Under the pieces are notes generated by a model. It searched no databases. It was not told the origin of the DNA and was given only the letters and a program-made list of their open reading frames with translations. DNA of 22,720 bases from UBA2199 sp964628035 (GTDB taxonomy: Bacteria > Acidobacteriota > Aminicenantia > UBA2199), in contig CAZVPI010000021.1 of NCBI GenBank assembly GCA_964628035.1, forward strand, positions 1-22,720, written 5' to 3'. A program made the translations under genes and the position numbers. Positions 1-7,516 of this stretch are shown here, piece by piece. Numbering within the stretch: position 1 is the stretch's first letter; each line of letters starts with the position of its first letter.

Positions 1-990
<990 letters not shown>

Positions 991-1251
991 GCGGCCAGGG
1001 CCGGCTCCCGCCGTCTCACCAGTTCCAGGCTGAACCAACGCAGGGAGTAGCGCATCTCCGGCCGTGCCACAAGCGCCGGCAAGGACGCGATGTCTTCCCT
1101 TTTCTTGTCTTGCCCCGACAGGAATCGACATACGACATGAACCGCGACGGGGAAAAAGACGCCTTCGACGCGGAGCGTTTGTGCCGGCGCTTTGCCTGGG
1201 GGCTGGGGCTGGAGTTGTGCCGGCAATGAGCCGCCGCCCGCGGCGGTGAAA
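991..1251. other. Gene-poor gap between ettA and the SGNH operon
   Basis: No convincing gene was found. Two weak candidates exist. A 30-codon plus-strand frame at 1137-1229 starts with ATG but has no Shine-Dalgarno sequence. On the minus strand a frame ending with TAG at 989-987 reads ARPEMRYSLRWFSLELVRRR shortly before its stop, which looks protein-like, but it has no credible start and its upstream part overlaps the 1252 promoter region in antisense. It could be the remnant of a gene that once converged on ettA. Confidence 0.4.
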
Positions 1252-1280
1252 TTGACTTTGCCGGGCGTTTCCCCTAGAAT
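1252..1280 (+). promoter_or_regulatory. Sigma-70-type promoter of the SGNH-GlpD-YdjM operon
   Basis: The -35 box TTGACT (1252-1257) and the -10 box TAGAAT (1275-1280) are separated by exactly 17 bases. The start codon of the next gene begins at 1289, only 8 bases after the -10 box, so transcription starting about 7 bases downstream would give a leader of at most one or two bases. The -35 box continues as TTGACTTTGCCGG, shared with the promoter at 5782. Confidence 0.72.
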
Positions 1281-1288
1281 GGAGCCCC

Positions 1289-2881
1289 ATGAAATCTCAC
1301 GCCAAGATCCTCGCCCTGCTGGCGTTGACCGCCCTGGCCCACGGCTTGTCCGCCGACGCCACCACCCGCCTCGAGGAGTTCTCCTTCCAGGGGAATTCAT
1401 ACGTCCTGGAAGGCGACTTTGCCCTTGGCCAGGCCGACATCTACCTGCGGCGGGAACGCGACCGGCAGCGGTTGAGCGACGGCATGAAGGGCGAAAACCT
1501 GCTGCTGGGCACCCGCAGGGGAAACGGGAATTTCTACGTCTTCTGGCTGAACTACCGGCGGCGCTCCGTCCGCCTGGCCTATTACGACCTGCAGCGCCGC
1601 CGCAGCCGCATGCTGCCCCTGGAAGGATTCTCCGCCCTGGGCCTGCCCGAGGCGGTCGAGCGCGACGGCCGCCTCGCCGCCCTGCTCTTCCTGGGCAACC
1701 GCTCGAACAACGATGACCTGTTTTATTATGAATTCCCCTCCGGGACGCTGTCGGCCCTGACCTCCACCCCCTACTGCGAAAAGGGGTTCACCTGGCGGCG
1801 GACCGCGGCCGGGCTGGAGTTCGAGACGACCCACCTCGGCGGCCGCTGCCGCTACCGCTTCGACGCCGCCAGCCGGCGCAGCGTCCTGCTGGCGGAAGAG
1901 AGGCCCAACCCCCCGCGCCGACGGCGCGCGGCCGCGGCCGGCGCGGAATATTTCAACACCTTCGCCGGCTTCGGCGACAGCATCACCTGGGGACAGATCG
2001 AGGGCGTGCAGCGCCTCGATCTCTGCTATTTGACCCAGATGCGCGATCGCTACCTGGCCCTGGACTACGGCCCCTCCGATTTCTTCAACCTGGGGGTTCC
2101 CGGCGACGGCACGCTCCAGGGCGCCGAGCGCGTGGACTCCGACCTGAGCGGCCTGCCGGCCTTTTATTTCCTGCTGATGCTCGGGGTCAACGACGTCATC
2201 CATGCCGATTTTTCCCTTTCCAGCTCCCTGGAGAACATCGCCTACATCATGGACGCGGCCCTGGCCAGGGGCATGCGCGTGATCGTCTCCACGCTGACGC
2301 CGCGCAAGGACGAGCGGGCCCAGACCCAGTGGTACTGGAACAACCTGTACTCGCTCAGCGCCGGCATCCTCGGCCTCGCCGCCCAGAAAGGGACCGCCAG
2401 CATCGACCCGTTGTCCGCCTTCATGGCCACCGAGCCCCCCGACGGCTGGAAGGACCTGCTGGAGACCCCGGGCACGGTCATCATCGACGGCCAGGAAGTT
2501 GTGATCAAGGGCAACCACCCCAACAACGAGGGGCATGCGCTGATCGCCTCGCTCTTCTCCGCCGCCCTGATCGCCTTCCCGCCGCTGCCGCCGGCAAACA
2601 TCAAGGTGCTCAACCCCTCCAGCGCCGTGGTGCGCACGGCGACCTGGGACTCCTGCCCGGAATCTGATTTCGACCATTTCCACATCGAGTTCGGCTTCAA
2701 GCCCGGCGAGCGCCCGTATGTCCTCAACACCCAAGCCGGTTTCCATTCGTTCTGGCTTTTCCCGTTCCTGCCGGTGCTCGACTTCCGCATCCAGACCGTC
2801 GACCGTTCCGGGCTGGCCAGCGATTTCCGCGCGCCGGGCGGGACGGCGGCCGGAGCGCGGCGCTCGCCGCTCGCCGAGTAG
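1289..2881 (+). CDS. Secreted SGNH/GDSL-type hydrolase with N-terminal beta-rich domain and C-terminal FnIII-like domain
   Basis: This 530-residue protein starts with a signal peptide (about residues 1-23). Residues 24-210 form a tryptophan- and arginine-rich beta domain I do not recognise. The SGNH hydrolase domain follows (about 220-430): block I FGDSITWG with nucleophile Ser231, the glycine loop GVPGDGT, block III GVND with Asn301, and block V HPNNEGH with His410. The acid residue normally three before that His (DxxH) reads Lys407 here, so the catalytic set may be a dyad or use another acid. Residues 435-520 look like a fibronectin-III or Ig-like domain. Family members cleave esters on sugars, lipids or peptidoglycan; the substrate is unknown. 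The gene heads an operon, with the next gene 6 bases downstream. There is no Shine-Dalgarno sequence, consistent with the near-leaderless promoter. Confidence 0.85.
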   Translation: MKSHAKILALLALTALAHGLSADATTRLEEFSFQGNSYVLEGDFALGQADIYLRRERDRQRLSDGMKGENLLLGTRRGNGNFYVFWLNYRRRSVRLAYYDLQRRRSRMLPLEGFSALGLPEAVERDGRLAALLFLGNRSNNDDLFYYEFPSGTLSALTSTPYCEKGFTWRRTAAGLEFETTHLGGRCRYRFDAASRRSVLLAEERPNPPRRRRAAAAGAEYFNTFAGFGDSITWGQIEGVQRLDLCYLTQMRDRYLALDYGPSDFFNLGVPGDGTLQGAERVDSDLSGLPAFYFLLMLGVNDVIHADFSLSSSLENIAYIMDAALARGMRVIVSTLTPRKDERAQTQWYWNNLYSLSAGILGLAAQKGTASIDPLSAFMATEPPDGWKDLLETPGTVIIDGQEVVIKGNHPNNEGHALIASLFSAALIAFPPLPPANIKVLNPSSAVVRTATWDSCPESDFDHFHIEFGFKPGERPYVLNTQAGFHSFWLFPFLPVLDFRIQTVDRSGLASDFRAPGGTAAGARRSPLAE

Positions 2882-2887
2882 GGCGCC

Positions 2888-4405
2888 TTGCCGCAGGCAA
2901 ACGGCTACGAAGGGTCGCAGGCGGCGGTCGTCCGCCGTGACCCGGCGGCGGCGGCGGCGGCCGACCACGACCTGATCATCGTCGGCGGCGGCATCTACGG
3001 GGTCATGCTGGCCCTGGAAGCCGGGCGACGGGGCAAGCGCGCGCTGCTCCTGGAGCGGGATGACTTCGGCGGCGCCACCAGCCGCAACCACCTGCGCACG
3101 GTCCACGGCGGGCTGCGCTACCTGCAGTCGCTCGACCTGCCGCGCTTCTTCGAGTCGGTCAACGAGCGGCGCTGGTTCCTGTCCCATTTCCCGGCCCTGG
3201 TGCACGTCCTGCCCTGCCTGATGCCGCTTTACGGCCGCGGCCTACTGCGCCCGAGCGTCATGCGCGCCGCCCTGCTGCTGAACGACGTCCTGGGGCTGGC
3301 GCGCAACCGGGGCGTGCCCTCCGGGCAGCGTTTGCCGATGGGCCGCATCGTCGGCAGGACCCAGGCCCGGAGGCTGTTCCCCCAGGTCGACCGCCGCGGG
3401 CTGAAGGCCGCGGCCCTGTGGTACGACGCCGCCATGCCCGAGCACCAGCGCCTGCTCATGGAGATCCTGCGCTGGGCCTGCGGCCTGGGCGCCACGGCGC
3501 TGAACTACGTGCAGGCCGGCGGGCTGCTCCGGCAGCAGAACCAGGTGCGCGGCGTCCTGGCCGAGGACCGCCTGGACGGTTGCGCTTTCGAGTTCCGCGC
3601 CCCGGTCGTGGTCAATGCCGCCGGGCCCTGGAGCCGCGAGCTGGCCCAGAATTTCGACCAGGATCACCCGCGCCTGCTCCAGCGCCGCCTGCTGCTGTTC
3701 AACATCCTGTTCCGCAGGAGGGCGCTGGGCGAACCGGCGCTGGCGCTGGTCCCTCCCGGCCGCCCGGGCCATACCTACTTCGTCCACAACTGGCAGGGAC
3801 GCCTGCTGGCCGGCACCGGCGAGGTGTTACTCGCCGACGGCGAGACCGAGACGGCACCGCGCCCCGAGCACCTGGCCGCCTTCATCGCCGACATGAACGA
3901 CGCGGTTCCCGAGCTGGCCCTGGGGGAGGCCGACATCGAGAACGTCTATTCAGGCATCCTGCCCGCCACCCCCTCGGGGCGGCTGGCCGCGCATGAAGTG
4001 ATCCTCGACCACGGGGCGCACCAGGGGCCGGCGGGGCTGTACAGCCTGTCAGGCGTCAAGTACACGACCGCGCGCCGGGTGGCCGAGAAGGCCTTGAGAA
4101 AGATCTATCCCGCGGCGCGGCCGCGACCCTTTCAGCCGCCGCCCGAGGCCGCCTCGCGCCGCTGGTTCTTCGCCTACGATTGGCGGCCCGATGCCGGCTG
4201 GGATGCCGACGAGCTCCGGCCCCTGGTGGAGGACGAGGCGGTCGCCCGCTTGGACGACCTGATCCTGCGCCGCACCGGACTGGGCGAGAACCCGCGCCGG
4301 GCGCTGGAGATGCTGCCCCGCCTGCGCCCCCTCTTCCCCTGGAGTGACGGGCGCTGGCGGCAGGAGTGCGACCGGCTGGCCTCGCTGCTGGGCCGCCGCG
4401 CGTAG
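2888..4405 (+). CDS. FAD-dependent glycerol-3-phosphate dehydrogenase family protein (GlpD-like)
   Basis: The protein is 505 residues, close to the usual ~500 for GlpD. A Rossmann FAD-binding motif VGGGIYG lies at 32-38, followed by the acidic end of strand 2 (LLLERDDFGGATS). The signature TVHGGLRYLQ corresponds to the GlpD motif xxHGGLRYLE. VVNAAGPWS and SGVKYTTAR are further DAO-superfamily motifs, and the last ~120 residues match the C-terminal GlpD cap region. GlpD oxidises sn-glycerol-3-phosphate to dihydroxyacetone phosphate and passes electrons to quinone at the membrane. The start is assumed to be TTG at 2888, because the first in-frame ATG (3004) would delete the FAD loop. A six-alanine run from a GCG/GCC repeat precedes the fold. 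It follows the SGNH gene by 6 bases and is probably translated from the same mRNA. Exact substrate is not proven. Confidence 0.84.
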   Translation: MPQANGYEGSQAAVVRRDPAAAAAADHDLIIVGGGIYGVMLALEAGRRGKRALLLERDDFGGATSRNHLRTVHGGLRYLQSLDLPRFFESVNERRWFLSHFPALVHVLPCLMPLYGRGLLRPSVMRAALLLNDVLGLARNRGVPSGQRLPMGRIVGRTQARRLFPQVDRRGLKAAALWYDAAMPEHQRLLMEILRWACGLGATALNYVQAGGLLRQQNQVRGVLAEDRLDGCAFEFRAPVVVNAAGPWSRELAQNFDQDHPRLLQRRLLLFNILFRRRALGEPALALVPPGRPGHTYFVHNWQGRLLAGTGEVLLADGETETAPRPEHLAAFIADMNDAVPELALGEADIENVYSGILPATPSGRLAAHEVILDHGAHQGPAGLYSLSGVKYTTARRVAEKALRKIYPAARPRPFQPPPEAASRRWFFAYDWRPDAGWDADELRPLVEDEAVARLDDLILRRTGLGENPRRALEMLPRLRPLFPWSDGRWRQECDRLASLLGRRA

Positions 4406-4408
4406 TCC

Positions 4409-4984
4409 ATGCCGCTGCCGCTCGGCCATGCCCTGGCCGGGCTGGCCCTGCGCCAGGCCCGCCCGGGTCTTTTTTTCGCAAGCGGCCGGGCCGACGCCCT
4501 GTTCCTGATGTTCCTGGCGAACCTGCCGGACCTGGATTTCCTGCCCGGCCTTCTCCTCGGCCGTCCCAATCTGTACCACCACGGCGCGTTCCACAGCCTG
4601 GGCGCGGCGCTGGCGGTCGCCCTGGGCGGCGCCCTCCTGCTCCGCTCGCGCCAACGCCGTTTCGCCCCGGCGGCGGCGCTGGTCTTCCTGGCCTTCGCCT
4701 CGCACCTGCTGCTCGACCTGTTCGCCCTCGACCTCGTCCCCCCCTACGGCCTGCCTTTGTTCTGGCCTTTCTCGGACAGGCACGTGACCGCCCCCTGGCC
4801 GTTCTTCCTCAACGTCACCCGTTCGGCGGCGAGCGGCGATTTCTTCCCCAGCCTGCTCAACGGCCACAACCTGGCCGCGGCGCTGCGCGAGGCGTTCCTG
4901 CTGGGCGGGGCGGCTCTGGCGGCGACACGCTGGCGGCGCCGCGCCGAAAGAAGGCGGGACGGGGGAGGGACTAGCGGCGGATGA
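4409..4984 (+). CDS. YdjM/DUF457-family membrane-bound metal-dependent hydrolase-like protein
   Basis: This 191-residue protein carries the hallmarks of the YdjM/DUF457 (LexA-binding inner-membrane) family: PLGHALAG at the start, NLPDLDFLPG at about 37-46, YHHGAFHSLG at about 54-63 and SHLLLDLF further on. The His and Asp residues in these motifs are those thought to bind metal. Several hydrophobic segments alternate with the motifs, as in family members. The C-terminus is a basic arginine-rich tail. The start ATG follows the preceding stop by three bases, so it is the third gene of the operon. Its stop overlaps the convergent acyltransferase gene by 14 bases. The biochemical activity of the family is poorly defined. 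Confidence 0.83.
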   Translation: MPLPLGHALAGLALRQARPGLFFASGRADALFLMFLANLPDLDFLPGLLLGRPNLYHHGAFHSLGAALAVALGGALLLRSRQRRFAPAAALVFLAFASHLLLDLFALDLVPPYGLPLFWPFSDRHVTAPWPFFLNVTRSAASGDFFPSLLNGHNLAAALREAFLLGGAALAATRWRRRAERRRDGGGTSGG

Positions 4985-5498
4985 AGACCACCCGGGCCGG
5001 GTCGCCCCGGACGATGGCGCGGTCGGGAACGGAGCCGGCGACCACGGCGTTGGCCGCCACGATCACCCCCGAGCCGATCGACGCCCCGTCGAGGATGCGG
5101 GCGCCGGCCCCGATCCAGACGTCGTCGCCGATGCGCACGCCGCGCGAGGAGCTGCCCTGCTTCCAGATCGGCACGTCGAGGCGCCGGTAGTTGTAGTTGC
5201 TGCCGATGATCGATGCCTGGGGGCTGATCAGGCAGTCGTCGCCGATGACTACGCCGCCCTGGTGCGAGGCGATGAAGCAGCCGGCGCCGATGAAGCAGCG
5301 GGCGCCGATGCGCAAGGGGCCGTAGCTGGCCTTGATCTTGGTGAAGGAGCCGATCTCGCTGCCCGGGCCGATGGCGAGCAGGGGGCTCAGCTCCACCTCG
5401 GCGCGCGGGCTTACCCGGCAGCGGAAGCGGAGGAGGCAGTAGAGGGACACCAGGAAGCGCGGCACCAGGAAGCGGCGGGCGAGGCGGGCGACGCTCAT
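4971..5498 (-). CDS. Left-handed beta-helix (hexapeptide-repeat) acyltransferase
   Basis: The 175-residue protein has a short amphipathic N-terminus (1-28) and then imperfect hexapeptide repeats of the type (I/V)G(D/A)xxx, ending with the typical IGDDVWIGAGARILDGASIG and RGDPARVV closing motif. This is the WbbJ/maltose acetyltransferase fold, which moves acetyl or acyl groups from CoA or ACP to sugars. The place where many relatives hold a catalytic HxH reads SNYNY, without His; a His is present earlier (SHQGG), so the active site cannot be assigned with confidence. The ATG overlaps the stop of the acyl carrier protein gene (ATGA), which suggests translational coupling. The partner ACP raises the possibility that this enzyme uses an acyl-ACP donor rather than acetyl-CoA. 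That is inference. Confidence 0.86.
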   Translation of the reverse strand: MSVARLARRFLVPRFLVSLYCLLRFRCRVSPRAEVELSPLLAIGPGSEIGSFTKIKASYGPLRIGARCFIGAGCFIASHQGGVVIGDDCLISPQASIIGSNYNYRRLDVPIWKQGSSSRGVRIGDDVWIGAGARILDGASIGSGVIVAANAVVAGSVPDRAIVRGDPARVVFIRR

Positions 5499-5731
5499 CC
5501 GGCGCCTCCCACGCGGCGGCCGATGACCTGGCAGATGCGGGAGAAATCGGTCATGGAGCTGATCTCGGCCCAGTCCAGCTTCACCGCGAACTCCTTTTCC
5601 AGGGCGGTGATGATGCGCAGGTTGCTCAACGAATCCCACTCGGCGCAGCGGTCGGGGCCGAAGTCGAGGTCGATGCGCCCGGGATCGACCTCCAGGATGC
5701 CGGCCAGGATGGAGCGGATCTTGTCTTCCAT
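5495..5731 (-). CDS. Acyl carrier protein
   Basis: This is a 78-residue acidic protein with the four-helix ACP pattern. The phosphopantetheine attachment site is the Asp-Ser-Leu of EWDSLSN, with Ser34 as the modified residue. Length is typical (75-85). It is divergent from FabD/FabF-associated AcpP in its N-terminal half and resembles ACPs found next to sugar or surface-polymer acyltransferase genes. It is the first gene of a two-gene minus-strand unit, overlapping the acyltransferase by four bases. A promoter lies directly upstream, with the start codon 10 bases after the -10 box, so its leader would be very short and no Shine-Dalgarno sequence is seen. It is likely a dedicated donor carrier and not the housekeeping ACP; no fatty-acid synthesis genes are nearby. 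Confidence 0.9.
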   Translation of the reverse strand: MEDKIRSILAGILEVDPGRIDLDFGPDRCAEWDSLSNLRIITALEKEFAVKLDWAEISSMTDFSRICQVIGRRVGGAG

Positions 5732-5741
5732 GTTCGCGCGA

Positions 5742-5770
5742 ACTATAGCATGCCCAGGGACGAAAGGCAA
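5742..5770 (-). promoter_or_regulatory. Promoter of the ACP-acyltransferase unit
   Basis: On the minus strand TTGCCT (5770-5765) and TATAGT (5747-5742) are spaced by 17 bases. The ACP start codon at 5731 is 10 bases past the -10 box, implying a leader of about four bases. It lies back-to-back with the plus-strand promoter at 5782. Confidence 0.72.
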
Positions 5771-5781
5771 CCGCCCCGGGG

Positions 5782-5810
5782 TTGACTTTGCCGGCCGCAG
5801 AGCGGAGAAT
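5782..5810 (+). promoter_or_regulatory. Promoter of the orphan 94-residue gene
   Basis: TTGACT (5782-5787) and GAGAAT (5805-5810) are spaced by 17 bases. The -35 region reads TTGACTTTGCCGG, identical over 13 bases to that at 1252. The predicted leader is about 11 bases and contains GGAG (5820-5823), four bases before the ATG at 5828. Confidence 0.62.
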
Positions 5811-5827
5811 GGGGGCCGGCGGAGACG

Positions 5828-6112
5828 ATGAAAAACACCTACGAGCCGCAGCTCATCTACGACCTGTTCTCCCACTACGGCTTCGGCGTGCTGCGCATCG
5901 ACCAGTTCGACAGCGGCAATTCCGCCAAGATCCGCGCCGAACTGAACAGCGAGCAGATGAGCGCCGCTCAGCTGCTGGAAGTCGCCACCCGCCTGATGTC
6001 CATGGAAAAGCACGAGAACCTGGACATCCAGGTGGTCTTCCTCGACATGCGCCACCGCACCATGACCCTGCACATCCTGCTGCGCGAGCAGGAGGTGACG
6101 ATCATCGGCTGA
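5828..6112 (+). CDS. Conserved-looking small cytosolic protein of unknown function
   Basis: I do not recognise this 94-residue protein. It has no signal peptide or membrane segment. Charged helical stretches alternate with two beta-like runs near the C-terminus (LDIQVVFLDM and TMTLHILLREQEVTIIG), suggesting a small alpha/beta fold. The start ATG is supported by GGAG four bases upstream and by a well-spaced promoter. It stands alone between two oppositely directed units: the ACP pair diverges from it and the secreted superoxide-reductase-like gene converges on it, 13 bases after its stop. Base composition and codon use match the neighbours, so it looks like a native gene. Confidence 0.75.
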   Translation: MKNTYEPQLIYDLFSHYGFGVLRIDQFDSGNSAKIRAELNSEQMSAAQLLEVATRLMSMEKHENLDIQVVFLDMRHRTMTLHILLREQEVTIIG

Positions 6113-6125
6113 ACGCGCGGCCTGC

Positions 6126-6467
6126 TCAGTTCCGTTTCAGCCTGGCGCTCCTCTTGCCCGAGATGTTGCAGGCGGCGGTGACCACGACCTCCTCGCCCGG
6201 GGCCAGCGGCCGCTCGAGGAGGAGGAACACCTGCTCCTGGCCCTCGGCGTTCTCCTGGCGCTCAAAGGCCTTCTCCGCCAGCAACTCCTTGCCCAGGGTG
6301 ACTTCGATCCTCTCGATGAAGTGCCTTTCCGGGTCGTTCACGCGGTGGGCGATCTTGACGGCCAGCTCGGCCTTCTCGGCGTCGTAGCTGAGCTCCAGCG
6401 ATTTCGGGGGGTGTGCGGCCAGCGCCAGGGCGCACAGCAGCAGCAGGGGCAACGCCATCCGTTTCAT
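6126..6467 (-). CDS. Small secreted protein resembling the superoxide reductase (desulfoferrodoxin/neelaredoxin) domain
   Basis: The 113-residue product has a signal peptide (about 1-18, hydrophobic core LPLLLLCALALA) and a mature domain of about 95 residues starting AHPP. Three stretches line up with superoxide reductase: HPPKSLELSY with the N-terminal Fe-ligand His region, ERHFIERIEV with the family's EHYIxWIEV, and AACNISGK with the family's YCNxHGLW. Of the usual five ligands (four His, one Cys), the first His, the His of ERHF and the Cys are visible. The His of HPM is displaced or replaced by Val, and the last His is Ser. It may therefore bind metal differently or only share the fold. 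GGAGG precedes the ATG by four bases. It lies 21 bases downstream of a small membrane-protein gene, as one operon. Assignment is by eye. Confidence 0.55.
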   Translation of the reverse strand: MKRMALPLLLLCALALAAHPPKSLELSYDAEKAELAVKIAHRVNDPERHFIERIEVTLGKELLAEKAFERQENAEGQEQVFLLLERPLAPGEEVVVTAACNISGKRSARLKRN

Positions 6468-6488
6468 GGGACCTCCCTCAGCGTCCGG

Positions 6489-6671
6489 TCAGTAAAACAG
6501 GAGCGCCAGCAGGCCGTGCAGCCCGGCCAGGGCCAGGGCCAGCCAGGCCAGCGCCTTGTGGTGCTTGAGCTTCAGCTTGAGCCGGGCGCGGAACCGTCCG
6601 GCCAGGAAAGTGGCCAGGACACAGGCGAACGTGACGAGGCCCAGGGGTTTGACCAGTTCGCTGAATTCCAT
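6489..6671 (-). CDS. Small two-helix membrane protein with conserved-looking histidines
   Basis: This 60-residue protein has two hydrophobic helices (about 9-26 and 40-59) joined by a basic loop (GRFRARLKLKLKHHK), which should face the cytosol. His37/His38 at the entry of helix 2 and His54 within it (LALAGLHGLL) resemble the paired His of b-type cytochrome or ferric-reductase-like helices, but the spacing of 16 is not diagnostic. The start at 6671 was chosen because the promoter's -10 box lies just 6 bases upstream; a longer frame to 6755 would read through that promoter. It is the first gene of a two-gene unit with the secreted superoxide-reductase-like protein, so it could serve as a membrane electron-transfer or anchoring partner. 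That role is inference. Confidence 0.72.
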   Translation of the reverse strand: MEFSELVKPLGLVTFACVLATFLAGRFRARLKLKLKHHKALAWLALALAGLHGLLALLFY

Positions 6672-6677
6672 GGGCTT

Positions 6678-6706
6678 AGGATAGCACGGTCCCCCGCGCC
6701 GGGCAA
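6678..6706 (-). promoter_or_regulatory. Leaderless-type promoter of the 6671 gene
   Basis: Minus-strand TTGCCC (6706-6701) and TATCCT (6683-6678) are spaced by 17 bases, and the -10 box is preceded by TGC, an extended -10. Only six bases (AAGCCC) separate the -10 box from the ATG at 6671, so the transcript should begin at or beside the start codon. Confidence 0.72.
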
Positions 6707-6728
6707 GCGGCCGCGGCGCCGGAAAATG

Positions 6729-6737
6729 TGATAAAAT
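6729..6737 (+). promoter_or_regulatory. Extended -10 promoter of the UPF0316 gene
   Basis: TGA followed by TAAAAT (6732-6737) forms an extended -10 element. No good -35 box is seen 17 bases upstream. The ATG at 6743 is five bases after the box, so the mRNA is predicted to be leaderless. It is divergent from the promoter at 6678-6706; both fit in the 71-bp gap. Confidence 0.55.
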
Positions 6738-6742
6738 GAAGA

Positions 6743-7339
6743 ATGGAGCAGACATTCAGCCAATCGTTCCTGTTCGTCTGGGTCCTGCTGCCGCTTTTCA
6801 TCTTCCTGGCGCGCATCCTGGACGTCAGCCTGCAGACCATCCGCATCGTCGCCATCTCGCGTGGCATCCGCTGGCTGGCGCCGCTGGTGGGCTTTTTCGA
6901 GGTGGTCATCTGGCTGGTGGCCATCAGCCAGATCATGAAGCGCGTCTCGAACCCGGTGGCCTACGTCGCCTACGGAGCCGGCTTCGCCGCCGGCACCGCC
7001 ATCGGGCAGTCGATCGAAAAGCGGCTCTCCCTGGGCATGGTCCTGGTGCGCGTGATCACCCCGGGCGACAGCGCCGAGTTCCGCCGCCGCCTGCGCGCAA
7101 TGGGATTCGGCTTCACCCACGTTCCGGCCCGCGGCGCCGAGGGGCCGGTGGAGCTCGTGTTCACCGTGATCCGCCGCCAGCACCTGCCGCAGGTCCAGGA
7201 CCTCGTGGCCGCCGCCCTTCCCGGCGCCTTTTACTCGGTCGAGGAAGTGGCGGGGGCGAGCGAGAAGATCTATCCGGCGCCGCTGCGGCCGCGGCGCCAG
7301 CCCGCCTCGCCGCTGCATCTCTTCTCCAAGCGCAAGTAA
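6743..7339 (+). CDS. UPF0316 / DUF2179-type membrane protein
   Basis: The 198-residue protein has three N-terminal membrane helices (about 11-29, 38-60 and 68-85). The motif ARILDVSLQTIRIVAISRG between the first two, and FFEVVIWLVAISQIM in the second, are characteristic of the UPF0316 family (DUF5698 plus DUF2179; B. subtilis YebE-like). Residues 95-180 form the cytosolic DUF2179 domain, including LVRVITPGDSAEFRRRLRAMGFG and an FTVIRRQHLP segment. The tail is basic and proline-rich. Function of the family is unknown; DUF2179 domains in related membrane proteins are thought to be small regulatory domains. No Shine-Dalgarno sequence is present; the promoter is positioned for leaderless transcription. 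The gene stands alone and converges with the PDZ gene. Confidence 0.86.
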   Translation: MEQTFSQSFLFVWVLLPLFIFLARILDVSLQTIRIVAISRGIRWLAPLVGFFEVVIWLVAISQIMKRVSNPVAYVAYGAGFAAGTAIGQSIEKRLSLGMVLVRVITPGDSAEFRRRLRAMGFGFTHVPARGAEGPVELVFTVIRRQHLPQVQDLVAAALPGAFYSVEEVAGASEKIYPAPLRPRRQPASPLHLFSKRK

Positions 7340-7355
7340 GAGCTTGAATGGAAAG

Positions 7356-7436
7356 GAACGAAGCTCTCAGCGTTAGTGTTAGTGATAGTGTTAGTAACGA
7401 GCCATGGAAGGGTCTCCTGCTTCACTTTTGCCTTGC
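7356..7436. repeat. Dispersed intergenic repeat, copy A, containing a (GTTAGT)4 tract
   Basis: Starting 17 bases after the UPF0316 stop, this stretch opens with GAACG and contains four hexamers (GTTAGT, GTTAGT, GATAGT, GTTAGT at 7372-7395), then AACGAGC (7396-7402) and a tail ending TGCTTCACTTTTGCCTT. The segment from AACGAGC matches 15030-15068 at 30 of 39 positions by hand count, and the region before it is more loosely similar. Copy B likewise begins right after a gene end. Confidence 0.5.
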
Positions 7437-7462
7437 TGAGTTGTCAGTGATGCGGATTGGGT

Positions 7463-7492
7463 AAAAAAAGGGACGGGCCATGGGCCCGTCCC
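7463..7492 (-). terminator. Intrinsic terminator of the tandem-PDZ gene
   Basis: Read on the minus strand, a perfect 10-bp stem (GGGACGGGCC with GGCCCGTCCC, plus-strand arms 7483-7492 and 7470-7479) with a three-base loop is followed by seven T residues (plus-strand A run 7463-7469). It begins 24 bases after the PDZ gene stop. On the plus strand the hairpin has no following T run, so it is oriented for the minus-strand gene. Confidence 0.92.
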
Positions 7493-7516
7493 CGGGATAA
7501 GGAGGAAGGAGATGAA

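Noticed and set aside
1137..1229. 30-residue plus-strand small protein
   Set aside because: There is an ATG and no rare codons, but no Shine-Dalgarno sequence and no promoter at the right distance; too short to judge from sequence alone.
1397..3205. 602-codon minus-strand frame across the SGNH and GlpD genes
   Set aside because: Its translation is low-complexity (Gly/Gln/Val/Ala-rich) without motifs, while the plus strand encodes two recognisable proteins.
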